Part shown: positions 24,475-32,986 of the stretch, in pieces
How positions within the stretch are numbered: the first letter of the stretch is position 1
Layout of the letters: every line of letters begins with the position of its first letter
Source of the DNA: Kordia aestuariivivens
Lineage (GTDB): Bacteria; Bacteroidota; Bacteroidia; Flavobacteriales; Flavobacteriaceae
DNA: 64,000 nt
NCBI RefSeq assembly: GCF_014397005.1
Contig: NZ_JACGWS010000011.1
Coordinates: 1 to 64,000 of the forward strand
Reading direction: 5' to 3'
Translations under genes and position numbers: made by a program
Notes under the pieces: model-generated
What the model was told of the DNA's origin: nothing
Databases searched by the model: none
Seen by the model: the letters and a program-made list of their open reading frames with translations, nothing else

Positions 24475-27093
24475 ATGACATTTAAACCACAATCAAAAAA
24501 CAAAGTATTCTTTGTCTTATTATTGTTGTTTGCATTTTTAGCTACTCCAGATGCAAATGCACAACGAAAAAAAAGAAATAAAGACAAGAAAGGCGATACA
24601 GAAAAAGTAGCACCAAAGAAGAAATCTACTGAAAAATCTATTGCTGATTTAACCAAAAAAAGCAAAAAAATTGAAGGTCTATTTACGATCTATCAAGATA
24701 CTATTACGGGAAGTCTTCAAATGGTTGTTACCAAAGAACAATTAGAAAAAGAATTTATTTATTTCAGTCAAATAAAAGACGGAGTTTCAGAAGTTGGTGC
24801 TTTTAGAGGTGCTTATAGAGGTTCTAAAATATTTACACTGAAAAAATATTTTAATAAAATAGAATTCGTTGCCAAAAATACTTCTTACTATTTTGATCCT
24901 AATAGCGCATTGTCAAAATCTGCCGAAGCAAATATTAGTGAAGGTGTAATGGCAAGTTTGAAGATTGAAGCTACCGATAAAGAAAAAGGATTGTATTTAA
25001 TTAAAGCAGATGCCATCTTCTTAAAAGAAACATTATCTCAAATAAAGCCACCACGTTTTCCAGGTCGTGGACCTTTCTCTTTTTCTTTAGGAAACTTAGA
25101 TAAAGGAAAAACTAAAATCAACGCGATTAAAAACTATCCTGAGAATACAGATTTAGTAATTGAGTATGTATACTCTAAACCTTCTGTATTAAATGGTGGA
25201 TCGAACGCAGTAACAGATGGAAGAAACGTGACTATTAAAGTAAATCACAGTTTGATTCAAGTGCCAGACAATACATATATGGCACGATATGATGATCCAA
25301 GAGTTGGATATTTTACTACACAAGTTACCAACATGACAACGCCAAGCGTTACACCATATAAAGATTTAATCCACAGATGGCACTTAGAGAAAAAAGATCC
25401 TGCAGCAGCAGTTTCTGAGCCTGTAGAACCAATTACATGGTGGATTGAAAACACCACACCTCTTGAATATAGAGAAACTATAAAAGAAGGTGTGTTGCGT
25501 TGGAATATAGCTTTTGAAAAAGCAGGATTTAAAAATGCAATGGTTGTCAAAGTGCAACCTGATGATGCAGAATGGGACGCAGGTGATGTTCGTTACAATG
25601 TATTGCGTTGGACATCTTCTCCAAGACCTCCATTCGGTGGATACGGACCAAGTTTCGTAAACCCAAGAACTGGACAAATTTTAGGTGCTGATGTAATGTT
25701 AGAATATGTACATCAAACAAATAGAGTTATTTATGACAAATTGTTTGAAACAATGAGTGCATTCTCTTATGAAGATATTGACAAAGCTGAAAACGAGTTG
25801 CAAAAATTCAACAAGCAATACAACTACTGTTCTTTAGGACATTTAATGCATGAGAATAGTGTATTCGGAAATACGGCATTAACACTTATGAATGCATCTG
25901 AAGACGAAAAAGAAGTGTTGAGAAACGAAGGATTGACACACTTAATTATGCACGAAGTTGGACACACGTTAGGATTAAACCATAACATGAAGTCTAGTCA
26001 GTTGCACTCACCTGCTCAATTAGCCGATAAAAATTATATTCAAGGAAAAGCCTTAACAGGTTCTGTAATGGATTACGAAGCTATTAACGTAACAAACGAT
26101 AGAACGCAACAAGGACACTATTTTACAACGACTTTAGGACCTTATGACCTTTGGGCAATTGAGTTCGGGTACAAGCCTGTAACGACGTATAAAGAACTAG
26201 ATGACATCTTAAAAAGATCAACTGAACCAGAATTAATCTTCGGAAATGATGCGGATGACATGAGAAGTCCTGGGAAAGCAATTGATCCAAGAGTAATGGT
26301 AGGCGATTTATCAAATGATCAAATTACATATTCTGTAAATAGAATCAACTTGGTGAATGAAATGACGGCTAAATTACGTACAAAGTACAGTGATTACGGA
26401 AAATCATACCAAGAATTAGTAGTTGCGTATAGCATCTTACAAGGTCAAAAATCAAGTGCTTTAAATGTAATCTCTCGTTTTATTGGTGGTATTTATGTTG
26501 ATAGAGCTATGCAAGGACAAGTTGGTGGAACACAACCATACACGCCTGTAAGTTATGCTGACCAAAAAAGAGCGATGAAAGCTTTAAAAGATTATTTGTT
26601 TGCACCAAACGCAAATGATGTTCCAAAAGATTTATATACGCACTTAGCAAGACAACGTAGAGGGTTTAACTTCTTCGGTGGACCAGAAGATCCAAAAATT
26701 CACAGTGCAGCATTACGTAGACAAATGGGCGTTTTATATCACATATTACATCCAAATACATTACAACGTATTGTAGATTCTGAATTATATGGTAATGAAT
26801 ACAAGCTTCCAGAATATATGAGAGACTTGAACAAAGCTATTTTCAATGCAGATATTAATACTTCTGTAAATTCATTCAGACAGAACTTACAGTTAGCATA
26901 TACAGACATGTTAATTCAAATGTTGACAGGAAAAGTAAGCGGACGTTTTAGCAATGTTGCTAAATCTATGGCGATTTACAACTTAAAAACAATCAGAAGA
27001 TTTGCAGCAAACAATCTTGGAGATTTAGGAACAAAAGCGCACAAAATGCACTTGAAAACCTTAATTGACAATGCAATGAAAGAGATTAAGTAA
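24475..27093 (+). CDS. Exported zinc metalloprotease with DUF5117/DUF4953-type domains
   Basis: An 872-residue protein with a signal peptide (about 1-29, ending ANAQ), then a basic Lys-rich stretch and a long N-terminal domain (about 60-310) of the DUF5117 kind. The gluzincin-type motif HEVGHTLGLNHN sits at 493-504, within a DUF4953-like catalytic domain. A second conserved block, GSVMDYE, lies about 30 residues later and probably provides the Met-turn. It is probably secreted or anchored outside the inner membrane and degrades proteins or peptides. It is a single gene with its own terminator. Confidence 0.88.
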   Translation: MTFKPQSKNKVFFVLLLLFAFLATPDANAQRKKRNKDKKGDTEKVAPKKKSTEKSIADLTKKSKKIEGLFTIYQDTITGSLQMVVTKEQLEKEFIYFSQIKDGVSEVGAFRGAYRGSKIFTLKKYFNKIEFVAKNTSYYFDPNSALSKSAEANISEGVMASLKIEATDKEKGLYLIKADAIFLKETLSQIKPPRFPGRGPFSFSLGNLDKGKTKINAIKNYPENTDLVIEYVYSKPSVLNGGSNAVTDGRNVTIKVNHSLIQVPDNTYMARYDDPRVGYFTTQVTNMTTPSVTPYKDLIHRWHLEKKDPAAAVSEPVEPITWWIENTTPLEYRETIKEGVLRWNIAFEKAGFKNAMVVKVQPDDAEWDAGDVRYNVLRWTSSPRPPFGGYGPSFVNPRTGQILGADVMLEYVHQTNRVIYDKLFETMSAFSYEDIDKAENELQKFNKQYNYCSLGHLMHENSVFGNTALTLMNASEDEKEVLRNEGLTHLIMHEVGHTLGLNHNMKSSQLHSPAQLADKNYIQGKALTGSVMDYEAINVTNDRTQQGHYFTTTLGPYDLWAIEFGYKPVTTYKELDDILKRSTEPELIFGNDADDMRSPGKAIDPRVMVGDLSNDQITYSVNRINLVNEMTAKLRTKYSDYGKSYQELVVAYSILQGQKSSALNVISRFIGGIYVDRAMQGQVGGTQPYTPVSYADQKRAMKALKDYLFAPNANDVPKDLYTHLARQRRGFNFFGGPEDPKIHSAALRRQMGVLYHILHPNTLQRIVDSELYGNEYKLPEYMRDLNKAIFNADINTSVNSFRQNLQLAYTDMLIQMLTGKVSGRFSNVAKSMAIYNLKTIRRFAANNLGDLGTKAHKMHLKTLIDNAMKEIK

Positions 27094-27117
27094 TAATAAT
27101 TTATTCAAAAATTTATA

Positions 27118-27145
27118 AAAGGCATCATATTATGATGCCTTTTAT
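27118..27145 (+). terminator. Terminator after the metalloprotease
   Basis: AAAAGGCATCATA and TATGATGCCTTTT form a perfect stem followed by AT-rich sequence. Confidence 0.85.
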
Positions 27146-27272
27146 TATTGTAATAGTCTGAAAAACAATTTATTAGTAATAATACCTTATTTTTTAATTA
27201 CGTGTTTGTACGTTAAAACTTTCAATCTTTAGGTTATAAATTTGATATAATTAACCACAAACACTTTTAATC

Positions 27273-27605
27273 ATGGCTGGAAAGACATTTCACAACAAAT
27301 CAAAAAATTACATTAATGTGACATTATTAATTCGTCAAGGAACAAATATTCAAAAACCTTCTTTAGAGCAGTTTTTTTCTTTAGATGCTGGTGAGACAAA
27401 GTTTGTAGAGTATGGAAATGCTACAAATATTTACTTGAACGGATTAGTATTAGAATACAAAGATCCTACAACACAATCACTAACAAATGCTAAAGAAGAA
27501 GTAATTGCTACTGGTGTTGCACCAACGTTTGATTGGGTTTTAAATACACATAGTACTATCACTATAAATAGTACAAATGGATTAGATATTTCTGCAAGTA
27601 ACTAA
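27273..27605 (+). CDS. Unknown 110-residue beta-rich protein
   Basis: I do not recognise this protein. There is no signal peptide or membrane segment. The sequence alternates short beta strands with polar turns (FHNKSKNYINVTLLIRQG, FSLDAGETKFVEYG, IYLNGLVLEY), compatible with a small beta-sandwich, and ends Ser/Thr/Asn-rich. It stands alone between two terminators, so it is an independent unit. The ATG at 27273 follows an AT-rich leader. Confidence 0.6.
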   Translation: MAGKTFHNKSKNYINVTLLIRQGTNIQKPSLEQFFSLDAGETKFVEYGNATNIYLNGLVLEYKDPTTQSLTNAKEEVIATGVAPTFDWVLNTHSTITINSTNGLDISASN

Positions 27606-27611
27606 AAAAGT

Positions 27612-27652
27612 AAAAGCACCATTTTCATTGCTGAAAATGGTGCTTTCTTTTT
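27612..27652 (+). terminator. Terminator after the unknown beta-rich protein
   Basis: AAAGCACCATTTTCA and TGAAAATGGTGCTTT form a perfect 15-base stem, then CTTTTT. It lies between convergent genes and may serve both strands. Confidence 0.85.
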
Positions 27653-27679
27653 AATGTAACTAAAAGTAATTAATCACTT

Positions 27680-27829
27680 TTAAGAACATGGATATCTTGT
27701 CGCAGTTCCTTGACAACCTTGAACTCCTGAATGATCTAGATCACGAATTCCACCTACTACATTCATAACATTAAATTTTAAAATTGTTTTCTTGTTCAAA
27801 GACAAAGAATTTAGATTTCTCTTTTTCAT
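27680..27829 (-). CDS. GG-leader natural-product precursor peptide (LNKKTI-type leader)
   Basis: A 49-residue peptide. Leader: MKKRNLNSLSLNKKTILKF, then NVMNVVGG, with GG at 26-27; this fits the scattered class I lanthipeptide-type leader. The core is 22 residues, IRDLDHSGVQGCQGT and ATRYPCS, with two cysteines, two Thr and two Ser, so one or two thioether rings are conceivable. It is a lone gene; no LanB/LanC-type or other modification enzymes are seen in the window. Confidence 0.68.
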   Translation of the reverse strand: MKKRNLNSLSLNKKTILKFNVMNVVGGIRDLDHSGVQGCQGTATRYPCS

Positions 27830-27979
27830 AATATTTTTATTTTAAATTAATAACTTTCTAAATATAAGGAAAAGAAAGATTAATAGGAAGAAATGAAAGT
27901 CTAGATTTATGAATTGTAAGCGCAAAAATGAACGCAAACATTGAATCTCTTCCAAGAGGAACAGATGCTTATAAAAAAT

Positions 27980-28018
27980 AAAAGCAGCATTTCCGTAACG
28001 AAAATGCCGCTTTTAGTT
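27980..28018 (-). terminator. Terminator after purC
   Basis: On the minus strand AAAGCGGCATTTTCG and CGGAAATGCTGCTTT pair (a few mismatches), followed by T-rich DNA. Between 27830 and 27979 there is no gene. Confidence 0.75.
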
Positions 28019-28039
28019 TTATTTATATTGAGATCGTTG

Positions 28040-28990
28040 CTACTTCGTTAAATACGAAACTACGTTCTCTTCTATTCTGGTAAGAATGCTTGAAACATCT
28101 GCCTTTTCAAACGTTTCTCCTGTAATATTCTCATATAATTCTATGTATCTATCAGAAACAGAGTTGATATATTCGTCACTCATAAAAGGAACTTTTTGTC
28201 CTTCTAATCCTTGAAAATCGTTGCTTATCAACCATTGACGCACAAATTCTTTCGATAGTTGCTTTTGTGGTTCTTGCTTGTCTTGTAATTCTTGATAACT
28301 ATCTGCGTAGAAATAACGAGAAGAATCTGGTGTGTGAATTTCGTCAATCAGTACAATTTTACCATCTTTCGTTTTCCCGAATTCGTATTTGGTATCAACC
28401 AAAATTAAACCGCGTTCTTTTGCAATTTTAGTTCCTTCTGCAAATAATAAACGCGTATAGTTTTCTAATTGAATATAATCTTCTTCGGAAACAATTCCAC
28501 GTGCTAAAATATCCTCACGAGAAATATCTTCATCATGTGCGCCCATTTCTGCTTTGGTAGCTGGTGTAATAATTGGCGCTGGAAATTGATCATTTTCAAT
28601 CATACCATCTGGCATTTCCACACCGCAAAGCATGCGCTTTCCAGCTTTGTATTCACGAGCTGCATGACCAGACATATAACCTCTAATCACCATTTCTACC
28701 TTAAAAGGTTCGCATGCATGACCAATAGCCACATTCGGATCTGGTGTTGCCAATAACCAATTTGGAACTAAATGTTCTGTAGCTTTCATCATTTTAGTCG
28801 CAATCTGGTTTAAAATTTGACCTTTAAACGGAATTCCTTTTGGCATCACTACATCAAAAGCAGATAATCTATCCGTTGCAATCATGACCAACAAATCATC
28901 ATTAATTGTATATACTTCGCGTACTTTCCCTGTATATTTTGCCGTTTGTCCGGGGAAATTAAAATTTGTTGCGGTAATCGTGTTACTCAT
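28040..28990 (-). CDS. purC: Phosphoribosylaminoimidazole-succinocarboxamide synthase
   Basis: The enzyme joins aspartate to CAIR using ATP, giving SAICAR in purine synthesis. The 316-residue length suits the long (type II) PurC of Bacteroidota. Family blocks are clear: [35 protein letters not shown]-side [25 protein letters not shown] and [12 protein letters not shown] (metal/ATP site). Single gene with a terminator. A perfect heptamer array begins only six bases upstream of the ATG, in the place of the ribosome-binding region. Confidence 0.96.
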   Translation of the reverse strand: MSNTITATNFNFPGQTAKYTGKVREVYTINDDLLVMIATDRLSAFDVVMPKGIPFKGQILNQIATKMMKATEHLVPNWLLATPDPNVAIGHACEPFKVEMVIRGYMSGHAAREYKAGKRMLCGVEMPDGMIENDQFPAPIITPATKAEMGAHDEDISREDILARGIVSEEDYIQLENYTRLLFAEGTKIAKERGLILVDTKYEFGKTKDGKIVLIDEIHTPDSSRYFYADSYQELQDKQEPQKQLSKEFVRQWLISNDFQGLEGQKVPFMSDEYINSVSDRYIELYENITGETFEKADVSSILTRIEENVVSYLTK

Positions 28991-28996
28991 TTTTTG

Positions 28997-29077
28997 GGTA
29001 TTTGGTGTTGGGTTCTAGGTTCTAGGTTCTAGGTTCTAGGTTCTAGGTTCTAGGTTCTAGGTTCTAGGTTCTAGGTA
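28997..29077 (-). repeat. Heptamer tandem array (GGTTCTA) next to the purC start
   Basis: GGTATTT and GGTGTTG are followed by nine exact GGTTCTA units (29011-29073) and a final GGTA. The array lies six bases upstream of the purC ATG, in its 5' leader. A degenerate heptad-like stretch of the AAATGTT/AAATTTT kind follows at about 29150-29200. Confidence 0.92.
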
Positions 29078-29195
29078 AAAAAACTTTTATATTTAAAATT
29101 CCAAACACTTCTCGATACTAATTTGTTCCACAAATTCACTCGAAGTGACGTATAACTTTTACATTTAAAATTTATAATTCAACATTTAGCATTTT

Positions 29196-30149
29196 TTAGC
29201 TACTATGTTCAATATTTCGATATGCTTCTATAACTTTCTTTACCAATCGGTGACGTACAACGTCTTTATCGTCTAAGTAAATCATTCCGATTCCTTTTAC
29301 ATCTTTCAATATTAATAAAGCTTCTTTTAGTCCAGAAATCACACGTCTTGGTAAATCTATTTGTCCAGGATCGCCAGTCAACATAAATTTTGCATTTTTC
29401 CCCATACGCGTTAAAAACATTTTCATTTGCGCATGTGTAGTATTTTGTGCTTCATCCAGAATTACAAAAGCATTATCCAACGTACGACCACGCATAAATG
29501 CCATAGGGGCAATCTGGATGGTTCCGTTTTCTATATAAAGTGCTAATTTTTCTGGTGGAATCATATCGCGCAACGCATCATACAACGGTTGCATATACGG
29601 ATCTAGTTTTTCTTTTAAATCTCCCGGTAAGAAACCTAAACTTTCGCCTGCTTCTACTGCTGGACGCGTTAAAATGATTCGTCGTACTTCTTTATTTTTC
29701 AGGGCGCGAACGGCTAATGCAACACCTGTATAGGTTTTTCCTGTTCCTGCTGGACCAATAGCAAACACCATATCATTTTTGTTCATCATTTCTACCAACT
29801 TCCGTTGATTTGCCGTAATAGCTTTGATCAACTTTCCATTCGTTCCATGAACCAATACTTGGCCACTTTCCGCAGAAGTATCATAATCTTTGGTGCTTTC
29901 GCTTGTCAGTACACGTTCAATGACGTTTTCGTCAATTTTGTTGTACTTGGCAAAATGTCCCATTAACATGGTTAATCGCTTATCAAACTCTTCCAATAAA
30001 GTTTCATCTCCGTAAGCTTTAATCTTATTTCCTCTCGCTACAATTTTAAGTTTTGGGAAGTATTTTTTTAACAATTCTATGTTGGTATTTTGGTGACCAA
30101 AAAACTCTCTTGGACTGATCTCAGAAAGTTCAAAAATAATTTCGTTCAA
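29196..30149 (-). CDS. PhoH-family ATPase
   Basis: A 317-residue protein of the PhoH/YbeZ type, linked in other bacteria to RNA metabolism and ribosome maturation. The Walker A motif GPAGTGKT is at 132-139; Walker B is in VILDEAQNTTHAQMKMFLTRMG, followed by the sensor-like MLTGDPGQIDLPR. The N-terminal 110 residues form the usual KH-like extension. Cytoplasmic. Transcribed divergently from the SAM hydrolase gene. The neighbouring ybeY gene is not present here. Confidence 0.93.
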   Translation of the reverse strand: MNEIIFELSEISPREFFGHQNTNIELLKKYFPKLKIVARGNKIKAYGDETLLEEFDKRLTMLMGHFAKYNKIDENVIERVLTSESTKDYDTSAESGQVLVHGTNGKLIKAITANQRKLVEMMNKNDMVFAIGPAGTGKTYTGVALAVRALKNKEVRRIILTRPAVEAGESLGFLPGDLKEKLDPYMQPLYDALRDMIPPEKLALYIENGTIQIAPMAFMRGRTLDNAFVILDEAQNTTHAQMKMFLTRMGKNAKFMLTGDPGQIDLPRRVISGLKEALLILKDVKGIGMIYLDDKDVVRHRLVKKVIEAYRNIEHSS

Positions 30150-30256
30150 AAGCGACTCGTATTAAGGTTAGATTTCCGTTTTGTTTTTTTAGATTTGCAT
30201 AACAAACTTACCATTTTTTAATATATTAAGTTTAAAAAAATATCAACAATTCGCCA

Positions 30257-31090
30257 ATGGCAATTATAACACTGACAACAGATTTTGGGGAGAAAGACCA
30301 TTTTGTGGGCGCAGTTAAAGGAGCTATTTATAGTGAACTGAATGATATTCGCATTGTTGATATCTCTCACAGTGTGAATCCTTTTAACATTACAGAAGCT
30401 GCTTATATCATACAAAATGCCTTTAATAGTTTCCCAAAAGGAAGCATTCATATTATCGGAATTGACTCTGAGTTAAACCCAGAAAACAAACATATTGCGG
30501 TAAAATTGGACGGTCATTTTTTTGTTTGTGCTAATAATGGCATCATGAGTTTGATTGCTTCTGAAATTGTTCCTGAAAAGATTGTTGAAATTAATATTCA
30601 CGATCGCATCGAAACAAATTTCCCTGTATTAGACGTGTTTGTTAAGGTTGCATGTCATATTGCGCGTGGCGGAACGTTGGAAGTTATTGGGAAAACAATT
30701 CAAGAAATAAAACATCTAACCGACATTAAACCTGTGATTAATGCTGAAGAATCCCAGATTATTGGAAATGTGATTTATATTGACAATTACGGAAATGTTG
30801 TGACAAATATTACACGAAAAATATTTAAAGACGTTGGAAAAGGGCGCGAGTTTGAAATTTCAGCGCGTAATTATAAATTTAAAAAGATTCACGATCGGTA
30901 TAGCGATAGCATCAATTTTACGGTAGAGCGTCACAAACGCGAAGAAGATGGTAAAAAATTAGCGCTGTTTAATTCTGCTGACTTTTTAGAATTAGCGATT
31001 TATAAAAGTAATCCGCAAACCGTGGGTAGCGCTTCTACCCTATTTGGCTTGCGATTTAGAGATACCATAACCATTAATTTTATAGCATAA
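30257..31090 (+). CDS. SAM hydroxide adenosyltransferase (DUF62 family)
   Basis: A 277-residue protein that by family splits S-adenosylmethionine with water into adenosine and methionine. The opening ITLTTDFGEKDHFVGAVKG with conserved Asp, IVDISHSVNPFNI, and GIDSE are the family hallmarks. The C-terminal beta-barrel domain begins near residue 160 (IDNYGNVVTNI). Cytoplasmic. The next gene starts one base after its stop, so they form an operon. The fluorinase-type activity is not suggested; the usual hydrolase form is far more common. Confidence 0.9.
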   Translation: MAIITLTTDFGEKDHFVGAVKGAIYSELNDIRIVDISHSVNPFNITEAAYIIQNAFNSFPKGSIHIIGIDSELNPENKHIAVKLDGHFFVCANNGIMSLIASEIVPEKIVEINIHDRIETNFPVLDVFVKVACHIARGGTLEVIGKTIQEIKHLTDIKPVINAEESQIIGNVIYIDNYGNVVTNITRKIFKDVGKGREFEISARNYKFKKIHDRYSDSINFTVERHKREEDGKKLALFNSADFLELAIYKSNPQTVGSASTLFGLRFRDTITINFIA

Positions 31091-31091
31091 T

Positions 31092-31388
31092 ATGTTTGTA
31101 CGCATTGTAAAAATGAGTTTTCATTCGGAACACATTCCTGAATTTTTGGCTATGTTTGATGAAAAGAAGGATTCAATAAAAAATAGAGAAGGTTGTGAAT
31201 TTTTAGAGTTGTATCAAGATAAAACAAATCCTGAAATATTCTTTACATATAGTCACTGGAAACATGTTGATAATTTAGAAGCGTATCGCAATTCAGAATT
31301 GTTTAAGAATGTTTGGAAACAAACCAAAGCGATGTTTAACGACAAACCACAAGCGTGGAGCGTTGACAAATTAGTGAGTTTATCCTAA
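31092..31388 (+). CDS. Antibiotic biosynthesis monooxygenase (ABM) family protein
   Basis: A 98-residue single ferredoxin-like ABM domain with the usual FVRIVKMSFHSEHIPEF start, FLELYQDKTNPEIFF core and HWKHVDNLEAYRNSELF (the S-x-W-x-s...Y/H-xxS pattern). Members act as small cofactor-free monooxygenases, haem-degrading enzymes or sensors of unclear role. It starts one base after the SAM hydrolase gene, so it is cotranscribed. The specific substrate cannot be read from the sequence. Confidence 0.82.
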   Translation: MFVRIVKMSFHSEHIPEFLAMFDEKKDSIKNREGCEFLELYQDKTNPEIFFTYSHWKHVDNLEAYRNSELFKNVWKQTKAMFNDKPQAWSVDKLVSLS

Positions 31389-31442
31389 TAATAATACTAG
31401 AATCCATAACAAAACGTTACACACTATTAGAGTTACACATAT

Positions 31443-32258
31443 ATGCTGAGATCAATATACTATAGCTTATCGCCCAAACAACGACTATTACTGAGACGCA
31501 TAGTGTATTTTCCTATTGATCTTTTTAGAAAACGTCACGAACTCGAACCGCCAAAAGGATACATTTATACAGGTCCTGGAAATTATATTGAAATTGGCGA
31601 AACGTTTTTTGAGTATTTCAAAACCTACGGAAACATTCAACCCAACAGTCGTATTTTAGATATTGGTTCAGGAATCGGTCGGATGGCAATTCCGTTTACC
31701 ACATTTTTAAACGAGCAAGGAAGCTACAAAGGCTTTGATGTGGTGGCACAAGGTGTTGATTGGTGTTCGGCGAATATTACATCAAAATATCCAAACTTTA
31801 CCTTTATACATACACCGTTAAAAAACGATTTATACAACTTAAATACGTCCGAAGAAGCTAAAAATTTTATATTTCCTTATGAGGATGAGACGTTTGATTT
31901 TGCTTTCTTAACCTCTGTGTTTACACACATGATGCCGAACGATGTTTTGCATTATTTAAGCGAAATTAACAGAGTATTAGCTACGGATAAAATATGTTTG
32001 GCAACGTTTTTTATTTTAGATGAAACGTCTAAAGAATTAATGCAATCTAGCACGATGAACTTTAGCGTAAATCGCGGAACGTATTCACTGATGGATGAAA
32101 AAGTAAAAGAAGCCAATGTCGCTTTTGATAAAGACTATATTTTTGCACACTTTGAAGCTAAAGGCTTTGAAGTTGCCAACTATTTTCCGGGGACTTGGTC
32201 TGGAAGAACTGAAAATACTTTATCATACCAAGATATAATTATATTAAAAAAGAACTAA
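31443..32258 (+). CDS. Class I SAM-dependent methyltransferase
   Basis: A 271-residue soluble protein. SAM-binding motif ILDIGSGIGRMA is at 71-82, followed by FDVVAQGVDWC (acid after strand 2) and the DETFDFAFLTSVFTHM block of motif 4. It resembles small-molecule or lipid methyltransferases, but the substrate is unknown. It abuts gldF (the gldF ATG begins directly after the stop codon), so it is in the same operon as gldF, gldG and possibly dnaN. Confidence 0.85.
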   Translation: MLRSIYYSLSPKQRLLLRRIVYFPIDLFRKRHELEPPKGYIYTGPGNYIEIGETFFEYFKTYGNIQPNSRILDIGSGIGRMAIPFTTFLNEQGSYKGFDVVAQGVDWCSANITSKYPNFTFIHTPLKNDLYNLNTSEEAKNFIFPYEDETFDFAFLTSVFTHMMPNDVLHYLSEINRVLATDKICLATFFILDETSKELMQSSTMNFSVNRGTYSLMDEKVKEANVAFDKDYIFAHFEAKGFEVANYFPGTWSGRTENTLSYQDIIILKKN

Positions 32259-32984
32259 ATGTTAGCCATACTTAGAAAAGAAATCAATTCCTTTTTCTCC
32301 TCATCCATAGGATATTTGGTGATTGCTATATTTTTAATTCTTAACGGATTATTCTTATGGTTTTTTAAAAGTGAATTTAATATTTTCAATTACGGATTTG
32401 CAGATTTAACACCGTTTTTCACCTTAGCGCCTTGGATATTCATCTTTTTAATTCCTGCCATTACCATGCGAAGCTTTTCGGAAGAAAAACGCTTGGGAAC
32501 GCTTGAATTGTTATTGACAAAACCAATTTCAGGTTGGCATATTGTCCTTGGAAAATATTTTGGTGCGTTTGTGTTAATTCTCATTGCGCTAATTCCGACC
32601 TTATTATATGTATACACCGTTTGGATTTTAGGAAACCCAGAAGGAAACTTAGATGTTGGAAGTACGCTTGGCTCCTACTTTGGACTATTGTTCTTAATTG
32701 CTGCGTATACAAGTATTGGCGTATTTACATCAACGCTTTCGCAGAATCAAATTGTGGCGTTTATTGCGGCAGTTTTTATCTGTTTCTTACTTTATTTTGG
32801 GTTTGAAGGAATTGCCAATGCGGATGTTTTTGGAGATTTTAATAACACCATTGAAAAAATAGGAATGAAAGCACATTTCGACAGCATTGCGCGCGGTGTG
32901 ATTGATACACGCGATGTGATTTACTTTTTGAGTGTCACTATTTTCTTTTTATTTCTAACCGTATTACAATTAAAAAAACGATAA
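32259..32984 (+). CDS. gldF: Gliding motility ABC transporter permease GldF
   Basis: A 241-residue ABC-2 type permease with six membrane helices, opening MLAILRKEINSFFSSSIGYL. GldF works with GldG and the ATPase GldA (not in this window) and is found in gliding Bacteroidota; whether it is needed for gliding varies among species. The adjacent gldG and dnaN give the common flavobacterial synteny. Motifs RSFSEEKRLGTLELLLTKP and LGKYFGAF are typical. Confidence 0.93.
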   Translation: MLAILRKEINSFFSSSIGYLVIAIFLILNGLFLWFFKSEFNIFNYGFADLTPFFTLAPWIFIFLIPAITMRSFSEEKRLGTLELLLTKPISGWHIVLGKYFGAFVLILIALIPTLLYVYTVWILGNPEGNLDVGSTLGSYFGLLFLIAAYTSIGVFTSTLSQNQIVAFIAAVFICFLLYFGFEGIANADVFGDFNNTIEKIGMKAHFDSIARGVIDTRDVIYFLSVTIFFLFLTVLQLKKR

Positions 32985-32986
32985 GC

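Noticed and set aside
28997-29077. CRISPR array reading of the heptamer repeats
   Set aside because: Units are seven bases without spacers and no cas genes are present.
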